Shown: positions 1 through 10,857 of the stretch, piece after piece
How the letters are laid out: each line of letters opens with the position of its first letter
Position numbering within the stretch: the first letter of the stretch is position 1
Assembly: GCF_028009165.1 (NCBI RefSeq)
Contig: NC_079242.1
Span: 3,410,001-3,474,000, forward strand
Direction of reading: 5' to 3'
Length of the DNA stretch: 64,000 nucleotides
Origin: Akanthomyces muscarius
Lineage: Eukaryota > Ascomycota > Sordariomycetes > Hypocreales > Cordycipitaceae
Notes under the pieces: model-generated
What the model saw: only the letters and a program-made list of their open reading frames with translations
The model's database searches: none
What the model was told of the DNA's origin: nothing
Translations under genes and position numbers: made by a program

Positions 1-919
1 AGCCTATCACGGAATACATGACGAATGGCTGAGAGAACGTGAACCCTGTCACGCAAAGGCGCGGAAGCACAACAATAAGTATGGCCCATTTCCATGCCAT
101 GCAGCAGGATATGAACAGCGAGTGCTTCTTGGACTGTTTAGGCAGCGGCCAGTGACGCGATAGCTCATTAGAGAGCCGTTCGGAATGAAACTGCGGTCCC
201 AGCTTACCCAAGTCGTCCATGGTAAGCACGCCTCGATAAGCAGTATTCATCATCGGCCGTAGGAAAAGAAAAAAGGTCCTCGTAAAAAATCCACTTGTCT
301 CTTCGCCGCCAGCGTTGCTGCGAACCTGGGGATCGATGAGCAGGCTGCTCTTCGGTATTTCTTCGAGGACCAACAAAATGAGCCGGGCTGCAGCTGTGGC
401 CGCTGCAACACCTCCAGAAGCGGCCATGTTGCGCACAATATAGGAACGAGCCTTGGTACCATCAATGAGGATTCCAGTGGCAAGATATAGGCCAAGAATG
501 GCAGAGGTTCGAATAGCATGCCGGTGCTCGACATAGACAACAACCGCAATGGCTACAGCAGCGGCCAGCTCTAGAGAGACAGCCGCATACGTAGCCTCGG
601 TCCGATCGTAGGATGAACATCTTAGGGCCAAACCTGTACTCTCTAGCAGAATGATGAGGAGAGAGACGCACTTAACCTGTTAGCTTCACATCTCTCGGTT
701 AAGAAGACAGTTTCAGAACGAGCCATGTACCAGTTTGACCCATAGCAGTCTGCTGCGGCGAATTTGAACAGGATTTTGGCAGTAGTATAGAACGAGAGCC
801 GACGCGAAGAAGATGAAAGAGGCAGATGGAAGAATCTGGAGAATTGATTCTTCAAAGTACAAGCTCAAATCAGGGATAGCCACGAGCGGCCAGAACGAGC
901 CGTCCCCAGCGAATAACAT
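1..919 (-). CDS. ABC-C (MRP-like) transporter ABC-A, N-terminal part, cut by window start
   Basis: Partial gene: the 3' part lies beyond position 1. ATG at 919; exon 1 is 919-731 (63 codons), intron 730-677 (54 nt, GTACAT..ACAG), exon 2 runs open from 676 to the window edge. The reading has no stop and encodes about 288 residues of an N-terminal membrane region: a short leader (MLFAGDGSFW), TM helices, an YVEH-RHAI segment, the GYFxR/FFxRTFF-like stretch before the first ABC transmembrane domain, and an FTFSQPFV motif near the edge. It aligns by eye with the N-terminus of the complete transporter at 42040-46566 (YVEHR-AI, LLIDP, FSQPF) and shares the phase-0 first intron after a Lys-Leu pair. 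The family exports conjugated or amphipathic compounds using two ATPase domains, which lie outside this window. A small secreted peptide gene sits 315 bp upstream on the same strand. Confidence 0.85.
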
Positions 920-1234
920 CGTACACCTAAGCCCTGCGGAAACAGCCAAAGACGTCAACGTTGGTATAGATGTCAAGGTCTGCGAAAGGTTCACTTCTGA
1001 GGGCTGGGATAAGATTGGGGTGTGCCGCCAATGCCTTTACAGTGGGCGAATGCGGGGAAACGCAAGGCTTAGGCTAACCAAAGCAACGCTGTGCTAGTGG
1101 TCCTCATAACGCTGCACTGCTGTTTGCCGTCGCAGATTATTACGAGGAATCGGGGAGGATGTAACATTGCGCGTATTCCAACTTTCTAATCTAGCCAGAG
1201 CGTCTTGGAAACGAGAGCAAATAAAATTAGAACC

Positions 1235-1450
1235 CTACGAGTCGGGCCCCAGCCCCAGCACTTCTTCGGGAGATTCATCTCCAAAGGTTTTGTAAGTATC
1301 TCCACCTTGACCGAGAGTAATTGCCAATCCTGTTTGTGGTTAGCACATTGGGGGTTAATAGCGGGATGCGCTACGAAACTCACGGGGCCGAGCGGAAGCG
1401 GAGCTGGCGAGAGCCACGACTACACACAAAAAGGCTAGGATCTGCCGCAT
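1235..1450 (-). CDS. Small secreted peptide, paralogue 1 (53 aa)
   Basis: Two-exon gene. ATG at 1450; exon 1 1450-1384 (22 codons +1 nt); intron 1383-1330 (54 nt, GTGAGT donor, TGCTAAC branch site, AAACAG acceptor); exon 2 1329-1235 ending in TAG. The product is 53 aa. Residues 1-20 are a clear signal peptide (MRQ, then a Leu/Val/Ala core, ending SASA), so a secreted mature peptide of about 33 residues without cysteine is expected. The mature part holds I26-T-L-G-Q-G and PEEVLG at 43-48, five residues from the end. The same motifs, and the same phase-1 intron just after the signal peptide, occur in the gene at 47419-47656, which supports both as real paralogues. Function is unknown. It lies directly upstream of ABC-A in the same orientation. 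No KR/KEX2 dipeptide is visible. The call rests on splice signals and paralogue agreement only. Confidence 0.65.
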
Positions 1451-2884
1451 GTCGTTCAAGGGGCAGCTTTGTCATAATGTCATGACGGAGGGAGAATAAG
1501 CTCGGTCGGGCACTGCAGCCCATGCATTTGTGGAAGTACCAACAAGACAGGGCCTGAGCTACATTGCCGACGCACATGAGTCTTTGTGTCGACCGATTAT
1601 GTGTAGAGTTTCTTGTCCTGCCTTTTCGGGTAAATGAGCGCCAGGGCTAAAGAACTAGCCAGGGTTATGGAGAAATGGCTTCACGTGGGGCGGTTAGCCG
1701 GAGCCTGGTTGGAAGGGAAGACAGGCTCGTGAAGCTTCCTATGATACAGACGTCTTTCTAGCGCCTACTGAGTAAGCTGCTTGCTTTCAAGCTGGCAGTT
1801 TTTCTTTTGTCCGTAAACTTTTCATGCTAGGAGGGCGAGTCGCATCAAACACTCGTCCTCTTCCTTTCCCGAGGAACCGTGCAGAGTATCGCTGGCGCGT
1901 GGGATGGTTTCCAGTACTGGCAAAAGTTTCGTTGGTAGCATCACCCGGATCGCCCCAATCTACAGCTTACTGGATGCAGCGCACGGAGCAACGTGGCTCC
2001 CTGGAATATAACATTGTCGGCTCGTGCTAATGTGCTGATAGGTGAGGGCTATGGAGATTAGGACAAAAGTACGCTTACCAGGATATTTTTATGCAGCTAC
2101 GGAATGAAGGGTCGGTTTGGGGCTGGCAACGCTGTACCAGTAGTTGCGCAAAAGTTCCCGTGTATGGCCGAGAGCTCCAATCGTTCTTGTCGGCGATGGC
2201 GTAAGACTCGCAGGCCAATAAGACTTCTGGAACCGCAAAGGATTCGATTCGTACGCTACGTATCGCGGGGCTCTGGCGGTGGTGATGAAAGCTGCTTGTT
2301 GATTCTATCTACGCTGGTGGCGGAGGCACCAGTAACGAGGTGTACAAAAGTGGTCCTATCGCTGGTTTGGGCCAATGAGAGCCCTGCATTCAATGACTGT
2401 AGCCAGAGGCTGCAACAAGACATAGACATTTTAGACAACCCAGTTCAAAGCCAGAGCGATGCTACTGGTAATAAACAGGTGATCTCTGTGATGGAGCCAA
2501 TCGCGCCACGTTATTGACGAATTACCATCGCTCGTCTCCGCAGCCGGCGGTCTGGACAAACGGGTGTGCTTCCCCGCTCACATCTGCTGCTTTTACCTAC
2601 TCGTAGCTCGCTGGCTTGTCCCCCAATGTATAATCTGTACGTGCAACGAAATCAATTTTTGGTGGCTTCACTAGCTTGTTAACTACCTAATAATGCGCTC
2701 TAGCACGGTGTTGGCCACGACGCCACGATCCGTATCCGCCAGCAACGAGCACTTTCGGCCCGGCCATGCTTTTAGGAAACGAAGCCGCTGGCAGCCACGG
2801 CTAGGGCCGATGCGCGCCCACTCCTCCATGATTCAAACGCTCGCGCCGCTCTCTCGTCCCAGATAATCGGAGGAGACACCACTG
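1451..2884. other. Intergenic, no gene supported
   Basis: Upstream region of the secreted peptide gene. Reading frames here are short, lack splice-linked continuations and show no recognisable domain. I see no tRNA. Confidence 0.5.
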
Positions 2885-3205
2885 AAAAATGAATCAGTGA
2901 TATCTACCAGTATGTATTTTGTCGACTTTGCAGCGTCTTTACCTTTTATATTTCGCCTCTCTAAGTAGATAGGCAACTAATTACACTAGAGAACTTCTTT
3001 AGATTCTATAATAGTGGGAGCCACTTACTATAATTCAGTCTAGGATACTAATTGCCTAATTAATAAGAACCCTCTATACCACTCTAGTATATTATACTAG
3101 CTAGCGACTAATATTGAGTTTTTAGGCGATGATGACACTATTACTATTATTTCCCCTACAAATAACTTATATTCAATTAGGGGTACAAGACACAGTAATG
3201 GCTGA
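2885..3205. repeat. AT-rich, RIP-like decayed block
   Basis: A sharply bounded segment that is much richer in A/T than its flanks and full of TA-rich words (ctaatta, ctagtata, actaatat). All frames are closed by many TAA/TAG stops. This is how transposon relics look in ascomycetes after repeat-induced point mutation (C to T changes). No terminal repeats or coding remnant could be recognised, so the original element is unknown. Confidence 0.45.
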
Positions 3206-5094
3206 TCAACCATCGCCACCGAGTCCCTTGTCCAGTTTTGAACAAACAATTTCACCCGCGCCCTGGCCAAGATCGCCAACAGATAGCGGGAGGGTGACCT
3301 GAAGTGATTAACTCTAGGATATGAACTGATGAGACAAGCCTACATACGTACTGGAGGGTCTCGATCATGCGGTCAGCGCGGTGAAGTAGCGAGCTGCCAA
3401 TAGTCGAGCATAAACTTCAAAATGACGAGCTAAATCTAGTCGTTCTCCGCTGCGCCACGACCTTAAATCTGGGCACAGCTGCTGTGATTGACAGCCCCGT
3501 GTTTTGCTAAGGTTGCTTTGCTAGATGTGCCGACGTTCACCATGCTACCAGCCGGACTGCCCGTCACCATTCATCAGTTATATTTTATCTTGGCCTGTTG
3601 ATACGACGGAACATGATGTTTTACAGTATTTTGATAATTTACACGTCGCACATTCGTTCTAGAACCATTCTAACGAACCTCAAACAAAAGACTGGCTCGA
3701 CTCGCGACAATCAATCACTGGCCTCGTACGCCAATCTTCCAGCTAAGGAGAGATGGCACTTTCTGCGAGGGGGCAAACCATGTCTGTGCTTGAACTAAGA
3801 AGATGTATATTGGTCTTAGGTCTTCTTTTCGCCGGGAGTTTACATTTCATCTCGTGCGGTAGTTTCTGGTGTCTTGCATGCTCATGTGAGCCAAGCCCGA
3901 AACAACATTCTCATACCAAGGCTAGTGAAGGAAACTCGAGGGATGTCGTTACAATGACAAACCAATTGGCGGGCTGTCTTTCTATCGGCCCTGTCTCTGT
4001 CTTACTCCAGTCGCCCATCTGCGCAGCCTTGTTGGCACTTGGCACTGTTGATATGATGCTCTTTGCCTTCCCCTTCCCCTTCCCAGCTAGAGTCTTCGGT
4101 TTCCCGCGTTTCTCAAAGTGCTTGCGAATACCAATTTTGCATTCTGGATTCGTCACAACCAGAATCGCGCACATCACTTGCATGGCCGCCAAACCAGATC
4201 TCAGAGCCACCATGTCAGAGCCCGGAGTGATCACTGAGAAATCTGCATGTCATCGCAGCTGCGCTTTGCGCCGCCTGCGGGAACTAACTACTGGGCTCAA
4301 TCGCTACCCAATAATGGGCGCGACAGAATCAAGCACCACACAGTGATCACGGTGTTGTTGGTGGCGGCTAGCCAGCAACATTCGACACCACTCGCAGTTG
4401 CGAGCGCTACTGTCACAAAACTCGCATACAATACAAAGATCAGCGCGACAAGTCACAGCGATAGGACTATTGATTTTTTTTCTCAAAAGGAGAAGATGCT
4501 ACAAGTTCCTTGAATTTTGTAGCTTTCGTATTGTCCAAGGGAAATGTCGTAGACAGCATTTTTGACGATTCGCATCCTCACGAGCGACGCGCCACGTCTC
4601 ATTTACTAACCTGAGCACAGATTCCCAACCTGGTCTTCCCCTCGTTACCAGAAATTACAAAATGCATTCCGTCTTCGAGGCGGCGCCAATCACCATTCGC
4701 TACTTTCTAGCAACGCTTGCCCTCTCGCAGCCTCGCCGACACACGGCCTGCCATGGCACAATTTCCTGACCTCCCATGCGGGTTGCGCTCGTACATTTGG
4801 AATTGCTCTTGCCGGCTGGGAGCTTGACAGAGGTCATCGCCGCTGCCAACCGGAAAAGTGCACCATGGAAGAGACGTCGTAATTTGACGTCGATGGCCGT
4901 GTAAGTGAAGATCGAGCGCCATAGTTTTTTATGCAACTGAAAGCGGCGACTCCACAAGTATCATGGCCTGACCACATCATGGCTCGCGGTCTGTCGTGTC
5001 GCACAGGCGCGCAATAAGAGAGTCCTTGAACCCCCATCACGGCCAAGCGTTCTCACCTACCGTGAATATAAGGTGAATTGTCTCCTCAACTGAT
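3206..5094. other. Intergenic, only doubtful ORFs
   Basis: Two overlapping frames on opposite strands (3780-4346 plus, with a hydrophobic N-terminus; 4213-3911 minus, Lys-rich middle) are the only ones of any size. Neither has a recognisable domain, paralogue or clear exon partner, so neither is called as a gene. Confidence 0.4.
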
Positions 5095-5213
5095 ACATAC
5101 GACCACAGGCAGTAGAATACACCGCGTCCCGTTTGCTCCGCTGAAGTTAAGCTATTGACCGGCAGATTAGTAGTTGGGTCGGTGACGACCAGCGAACACC
5201 GGCTGTTGTATGT
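5095..5213 (+). rRNA. 5S ribosomal RNA
   Basis: 119 nt, the standard 5S length. The ends form a perfect 9-bp helix I (acatacgac at 5095-5103 with gttgtatgt at 5205-5213). The internal RNA polymerase III promoter is visible: box A-like agttaagct at 5145-5153 and the box C/loop E-helix IV segment gggtcggtgacgacc around 5176-5190, with the preceding gattagtagttggg typical of ascomycete 5S RNA. A T-rich terminator (ttttctttttt) follows immediately. Single dispersed 5S genes outside the rDNA are usual in filamentous ascomycetes. It is transcribed on the plus strand with no protein gene overlapping. Confidence 0.93.
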
Positions 5214-5223
5214 TTTCTTTTTT
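5212..5223 (+). terminator. Pol III T-rich terminator of 5S gene
   Basis: Runs of four and six T directly after the 3' end of the 5S RNA, the normal RNA polymerase III stop signal. Confidence 0.75.
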
Positions 5224-6121
5224 GCCATTTTCCTATAATTTGTAGGCCCAAATCTTTCAAACATGAAGATGTAGAGCTCAAGTTGAGCATGTCTTTTGGT
5301 GGCTGCGCCGTGATGGTGTGCAGCATTCAGCCACGGGACCCATGCGACCGCCTTGGGTGGCCTAGTTGGCTGGCTACGTAGCTCAAGGCGCCGCCGAGGA
5401 ACATGAGAACGCTTGTGAATTCAGCGTTCACTTTTTGTACACTAAGCCAGAGCTTTTCATTATCGTAATCACTGGAAAATCAAGTGCCAAATTGCTCAAT
5501 GGTTGATTATCATTTCTTCATCTGCTCAGCTATGGCAGCCATTGCTATGTATGTTATTACAGCTGTGAAGAGATTAGTCAAGCACTACCGTCCTCAAGGG
5601 CCCGGTTGTTGCTCCAGTACATCATGCATGACACGAAAGGCACCATAACAATGTAGAAATCTAACGGATTACATTTCCATTTTGCCGTCTATCCCAGCCC
5701 TCCCTCCCCGAGCCAAAAGGCGCCGCGTAGATGAATTGTACACAGAAAGTCCTAAAAAGTATTACACAATGTAGTAATCAGCGCCTCTCAGCCCCGTTTC
5801 TCGACCCTCCTCTTTTATCTGTTATCATTTTCTTCTTCTTATCTTGCCTTTCAAGTTTCCGTAAACATGACCACCGATACTTATTAACCTCGCCTAGCCC
5901 TGGCGATTTTGACCTGGCCACCAACTCCCGTCGTATGTTGTAAAAAATAATCTACACCGTCATGTCCAAAATTATGAAAGCATTGTTTTTTGCTTGTTAT
6001 CCATCATCTTTGATGACGTTCGCAGCCAAACGGAGATGGCTTCCAACATCGACACTGCTCCAACTGTGCGTTTTAAAGTTGCAGCATTGTCGCGCGGCAC
6101 ACTGTCCACTCGTCACGGCAT
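5224..6121. other. Intergenic, 3' flank of elongase gene
   Basis: No gene seen. The part next to 6121 is the 3' UTR of the minus-strand elongase gene. Confidence 0.5.
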
Positions 6122-7274
6122 TTACGCCTTGCGGGAGCGGGTAGTGGTGCCATTGGTCTTGGCACCAGTCGTGGTAGCACCGTTGGTCTTGCCGTTGGCG
6201 TGGCCGTTGGTGGCAGCGGCGACGGCGAGGGGATCGGGCAGAGGAGCCTGCGACATGCGGCGCAGCGACTTGCGGGTGGTCTGCTTGCTGCCCTTCTTGT
6301 AGGTGGCAAAGTAAAAGGAGATGAAGAGCACCAGGTACGAAGACAGGATACCAATGCCGGCGAAGGCGGCAAACTCCTCGCCGGCGCAGCTGCCAGCGTT
6401 GGGCATGGAGGGGAAGTAGGTCGATGTGAAGTAGGTGTACGAGGCAAAGTAGACGAAGCCGAGATCGATGACGAATTGGATGATCTGGAGACGGGTAACC
6501 CACTCCTTCCACCAGATGCGGATGCCACGGGCGCTCTGGAAGTAGTACCAGTACATGACGACGTGGACGGTCAGGTTGAGGGTAATGGGAACCCAGGACA
6601 CGGCGGTCGAGCCAATGAGCTGGGTGTAGCAGAGAAGAGCGGTGGCGCCGTGGTGGTAGCAGTGGAGGAAGGCTGTGCGCGGTTAGCAAGAGCATGCAAC
6701 GGCATGCGCGCGACGTGGGCGCGTCAGATCTACTCACTAAGAGGCTTTTTCTTAAGGAAAAGGAAGACGGTGTCGAGGAGCTCAAGGTACTTGGTAAGGT
6801 AGTTCAACTGCGACGCAGACGCGTTAGCAGGCAATGCAAAAGGACCCACGGTCGCGATAGACTTACGTAGTAGAGGACAACCAGAGGCTGGGTCCAACCG
6901 CCTGAGTGGTCACAGATGGCGTGGAAGATGCCGCCGCGGACGAGGGTGGGCACGAGCTGCTCAATGAAGAGAGCCAGGAGGATACCGCTGATGGCAGTGA
7001 GGTAGAAATTGTGGATGAGGAAGAGCGTCTTGAGCTGGAAGGGCTCGCGGTTGCGCATGAGGGCGCGGCCACCAAAGATGATGGCATAGTAGACGACGAT
7101 GAAGATGGAGGTCGACTTGAGAGTAGACATGGGGGTCTCAAAGGGCACGAACTTGAAGTCGTCGGCAGGGTAGCCAACGACGGCAGTCCAAGCCTTGTCG
7201 AAGATGGGCCACAGGTGGATGCCAAAGGGGCGATCCACGGTGGGAATAGGGAGCTGGTCCAGAATCGAAGCCAT
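6122..7274 (-). CDS. Very-long-chain fatty acid elongase (ELO/GNS1-SUR4 family)
   Basis: Three exons: 7274-6867 (136 codons), 6807-6738, 6672-6122 (TAA); introns 6866-6808 (GTAAGT..GCAG) and 6737-6673 (GTGAGT..ACAG). The product is 342 aa. It is an ER multi-pass membrane protein catalysing the condensation of malonyl-CoA with a long-chain acyl-CoA, the first step of sphingolipid-type VLCFA elongation. The catalytic histidine box HCYHH (His163-xx-His166-His167) follows the family motif KKKPLTFL, which is rebuilt exactly across intron 2. About seven hydrophobic segments are present, and the C-terminus is basic and Asn/Gly/Thr-rich after a KKGSK stretch, suitable for ER retention. Length is normal for fungal Elo2/Elo3. 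Which of the two it corresponds to cannot be decided here. Divergent from COX6. Confidence 0.95.
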
Positions 7275-9042
7275 TGCGAAGGTGTTGATGTAGTATTAAA
7301 TTCGGTAGACCGTGTAGGTTGGTTTTCCGAGAACTCGAGGAGCGACAGTAGTTGTGCAGTGCCGAGTGTGATTAGGGTGAAGACGCGACGCGACGATACC
7401 GAGGTGTCTTTTGCGACGTAATAATCGAGGGGTTCTAGACGTGAAATCGTAGAAGAAGGAGTGACAAGAAGAAGAAGACGCAAAAAGCCAAGAGGTCACG
7501 ATTCTTCAAACGTGCAACCTGCCAATCACCAAATCACCTTGATTCAAAAGTAACCAATGTGAAAGGGGGGGAAGAGAAGAAAGAGATGATGGGGGAGGAG
7601 AAAAAGAGAGGGAAAAAAAGGGCTCCTCCAAGGGGGAAGACGTGGAAAAAAAGTAGTAGCCTTTCGAAGGTTATTGGCCCATCGAAAAGGGGAAATTTGG
7701 CATGCAGGACTGCGGAGAGTTTGCCAGAGGCTGCGCTAGGCTTGTCGTAGGCTTGGCCCTGGCCTACCGAAATAATGTGAGGTGAGCGCCAGTGACGCCT
7801 ACAGTGGTGCCCCAGTGGATGGGCGGGCGCTGCATGCACTCCCGTTGCCCCTAAACCTGGGATGCTACAGCGCTAATTCAGGTACTGGTGGCCTCCTGCT
7901 ACGGGGGCCACAGGGGGCATGGGCGGAGCGCTCATCAGTGTCCATCAAAACCTCCGGGCTGCTGCATCTGGCCATCGCCAGCATGTGATTTGCTGGGGTG
8001 AGCCATGCCAGAACCAATGGCGGCACGGAAGAGACAAAGTTCAGGTCACGTGCCGTCCGCGAAACTGGGCCGGCTCTGGAAATTCGCGGCCGCAGCGAGT
8101 CCACTGTAGCCGGAGCAGCCGGGGGCGCCGCTGCTCTGTTGTCGTGGCTCATAATTTCAGCGCTGTCGTCACTGTTGAATCGGCTGTAAGCATTTCGCTG
8201 GCTGGACATCAAGGGAGGAGCCCGTAATCTCGGCTGTCGTGCATGGACTTGCGCGAAACGGAGCTTCGGACTTTTGAACACAAGAAGAGCGTCGGGCTAG
8301 CGAGGAGCCGACTCATGGCTTGATGCAAACGCGGCTATTTCAGACTATCCATTGAATGTATCGATCGTGCTGACTGCATCCCAATTGTCTAGCCGGTCGT
8401 AGTGTTCGTGGGCTTGTTTAGCTTTAGAGGCCAACACGGCGCAGGACTGACACGTGGAGCTCCTAAAGGTCAAATGATTGGGAGCAAAGACAGGTGAAAG
8501 ATGCTGGGGGAAAAAGGTGAAAAAGACAACAATAGAAGAACAAAACAGAACTCACCACTCAATTGACCATTTATATTTACGTCTCGTCAATAGGTGACCT
8601 TCCTCGGCGCAGCCCGCAGCGCGCAACAAAAAATCAAGCCATGTTGGATCCCAAGTGGCCTGCTTTTTTTACTCTCAGTTCCAGCCGGCCAGCAAGGCGC
8701 CAGCGCCGGAAGTTCAGCCAGGCCCCCCAGCGACGAATTGGAACCGGGCTAATGGCAAGCTCCCCCAAAACTCAGGTCATCCCCACTGTGTCAGATTTCC
8801 GCCGCACTGTACTTCTGTCCTGCCATGTACTACCAAAAATCCACAGTCCCTCTACTCAATTCGCACTGTAATTACAGCCATTCCCTGCTCGGCTTAGTCA
8901 TGCCAGCCGCCTCTGCCGCAAAACACCTCCTGCAACCAGTCACACGTTGTGCAAATTCACCCGAGCGACAATTTCTCCAGCTTTTTTTTCCGTTGCATCA
9001 CAACCATCTCCAGCCGCCCGCGCATCCCAATCCGAGCCCGCA
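7275..9042. promoter_or_regulatory. Divergent promoter region, elongase / COX6
   Basis: No gene seen in 1.77 kb. On the elongase sense strand the part at about 7555-7655 is a long pyrimidine tract (purine-rich on the plus strand), a common fungal core-promoter or leader feature. COX6 side: the last 100 bases before its ATG are C/T-rich. Confidence 0.45.
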
Positions 9043-10012
9043 ATGCCTTCCACCGCTTTCCTCCGCCTCGCCGCTCGCGGCTCCGCGACTTTTGTCCGCG
9101 CCGCCTCCGTCGCCCGTCCCGTCGTGGCCACGCCCCTGATGGCTCGCTCCGCTGCCGTCGCCAGCTTCAGCACCTCGGTCCCCCGCCGCAGCGAGCACGC
9201 CGAGGAGACGTTTGAGGAGTTCACTGCCCGGTGAGCCATAATCCGATGTCCAAGAGCTTTCTACATATCATCATGGGTTGCTTTTTTCGCAACCAATTCT
9301 TTGTTCGGAAGGGCGGGTGCGTGGGGGGATTCATCGCGGGATTTCGCGCTGATGGCGTTGTTTTTTTTCGTCATCGGCGACCGCGCCGAAAATTGTCCAA
9401 TTGATTGCCAGTGTAGCTCCTGCGTGTCAATTGGAGCTCGAGTCCGATCAATGCTCGACCCGACGACTTGGAATTGCTTCGCAATGGCCCGTGATGAGGG
9501 AAGCTTACTGCGCGGAATTCTTGACTAACCTACCACGTTCCAGATTCGAGAAGGAATTCGACGGAGTCCAGGATGTATTCGAGCTCCAGGTACTTATTTA
9601 CCAAAAAAAATCGGACAATCACATATCAATTGGAAGCTAACGGTTTTTTTTTCTGTAGCGCAACCTGAACAACGCCTTCGCTTACGATCTCGTCCCCTCT
9701 CCTTCCGTCATCGCCGCTGCTCTCAAGGCCGCCCGTCGCGTCAACGACTTTGCCACTGCCGTCCGCATCTTCGAGGGTACGTCGACATGAACTCTTCCTG
9801 CCGTGATTCTTGCCGTATATTCTGCAGCATGGTCACTTTGCAAGCCGAGAAAATCACAGGACCAAAGTACTAATCTACCTGATAATGCAGGCATCAAGGC
9901 CAAGGTTGACTCCAAGGGTCAGTACGACCAATACCTCCAGGAGCTCAAGCCCCTCCGCGAGGAGCTTGGCGTTCCTCTGAAGGAGGACCTCTTTGCCGCC
10001 GAGCAGAAATAA
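9043..10012 (+). CDS. cox6: Cytochrome c oxidase subunit 6 (COX6 / mammalian COX5A family), mitochondrial
   Basis: Four exons: 9043-9230, 9544-9589, 9659-9776, 9891-10012 (TAA); all introns GT-AG (313, 69 and 114 nt). Product is 157 aa. Residues 1-45 are rich in Arg, Ala and Ser without acids, a matrix-targeting presequence. The mature part begins around RRSEHAEE and carries the family's FEKEFDGV and AARRVNDFATAVRIFEG motifs and the C-terminal ELGVPLKEDLF. It is a nuclear-coded, matrix-facing subunit of respiratory complex IV. ATG 9043 was chosen because it begins the basic presequence; an in-frame ATG at 8947 would add 32 residues. The unusually long first intron directly after the presequence is typical for nuclear mitochondrial genes. 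Confidence 0.95.
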
Positions 10013-10304
10013 ATCCATACCTCGGAGCATACCAACCAAAATAACGAAAAAGAAAGAAGGCAGGAATTCAGATTCTTTACCCAAGAAAAAAATATGGAAA
10101 GACTACATGTAATGGCTCGAGATTATTATCCACGGGGAGAGGCATGAGCGAGGGAGGAGCATGAGGGCAAGCATAGCTCCAATTGTATATGATACTAGAA
10201 GGGACAGTGTGGCGGGCAGATGGTGTGCACTTTACTCATTTTTCTTCTTCTCTTGTTTTGTTTGTTTTGCGGCCGAATCATGGCGGAGAGAATAGAAACC
10301 TGAA

Positions 10305-10450
10305 CGTGAGAGAGACACAACGCGGAGTTCCAATCGGCTGTAAAAGTAAAGAGACAAAGATATCAGAAACCCACGACGAGTTATAAGGCCTAGTGATGCC
10401 ATTCGGGATGTCTCGAACATCAGCTCCAGAAATTGTATCTGTGGATCGGT
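10305..10450. repeat. Imperfect direct repeat, copy 1
   Basis: About 145 bp, diverged. The 20-bp core agtaaagagacaaagatatc at 10345-10364 recurs exactly at 10544-10563, 199 bp further on, and flanking words match too (acacaac..ggagttcc, tgaggcc/aaggcc, cagctccaga, tgtatctg.gga). No coding frame is shared. Confidence 0.75.
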
Positions 10451-10504
10451 ATAAATACTTGGTCGTGTAAATATGGAAGAGTACTATTCCACTGCTATTA
10501 CGGC

Positions 10505-10655
10505 GGAGGACACAACCGAGGAGGGGTTCCGGTCAGCTATAGAAGTAAAGAGACAAAGATATCCAAGAACACCACGCGTGATGAGGCCAAGTGCTGTCAT
10601 TCAAGATACCTGGAACGACAGCTCCAGAGACACACTGTATCTGCGGAATCGATAC
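10505..10655. repeat. Imperfect direct repeat, copy 2
   Basis: Second copy of the repeat at 10305-10450, offset 199 bp, same orientation. It may be a degenerate tandem duplication or part of a decayed mobile element. Confidence 0.75.
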
Positions 10656-10857
10656 AATTATTTTGCTTCGTGGATTTGAATGCTATTATTTAATTACTGC
10701 TAAATAACGGTAGAGAGCTCTGCTGTATACATCGACTGGCATGAAACAAACATCATACTCCTGTATCCTATTGGTAGATAGCTCTGCAGCTCATATGAGC
10801 TTCCGTAATACATAAATTAGGCTCCTGCTATTCATTGCTTATAAAAACGCCATATTA

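Larger units (their letters stand above)
10013..10857. other. Intergenic between convergent genes
   Basis: Holds the 3' UTRs of COX6 and the chromodomain gene and an imperfect direct repeat (separate entries). No gene seen. Confidence 0.5.

Noticed and set aside
3911..4213. Minus-strand 100-codon frame with Lys-rich centre
   Set aside because: Unrecognised, no clear promoter or intron, overlaps the frame above. Could be real but evidence is too weak.
3753..4346. Plus-strand frame of about 190 codons with a hydrophobic N-terminus
   Set aside because: No domain, no splice partner, and a competing frame lies opposite (4213-3911 minus). The hydrophobic start may be chance.
5037..5264. Minus-strand 75-codon frame with protein-like sequence
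   Set aside because: It is the antisense of the 5S rRNA gene at 5095-5213.
6200..6802. Long plus-strand frame over the elongase gene
   Set aside because: Antisense shadow of the elongase exons.
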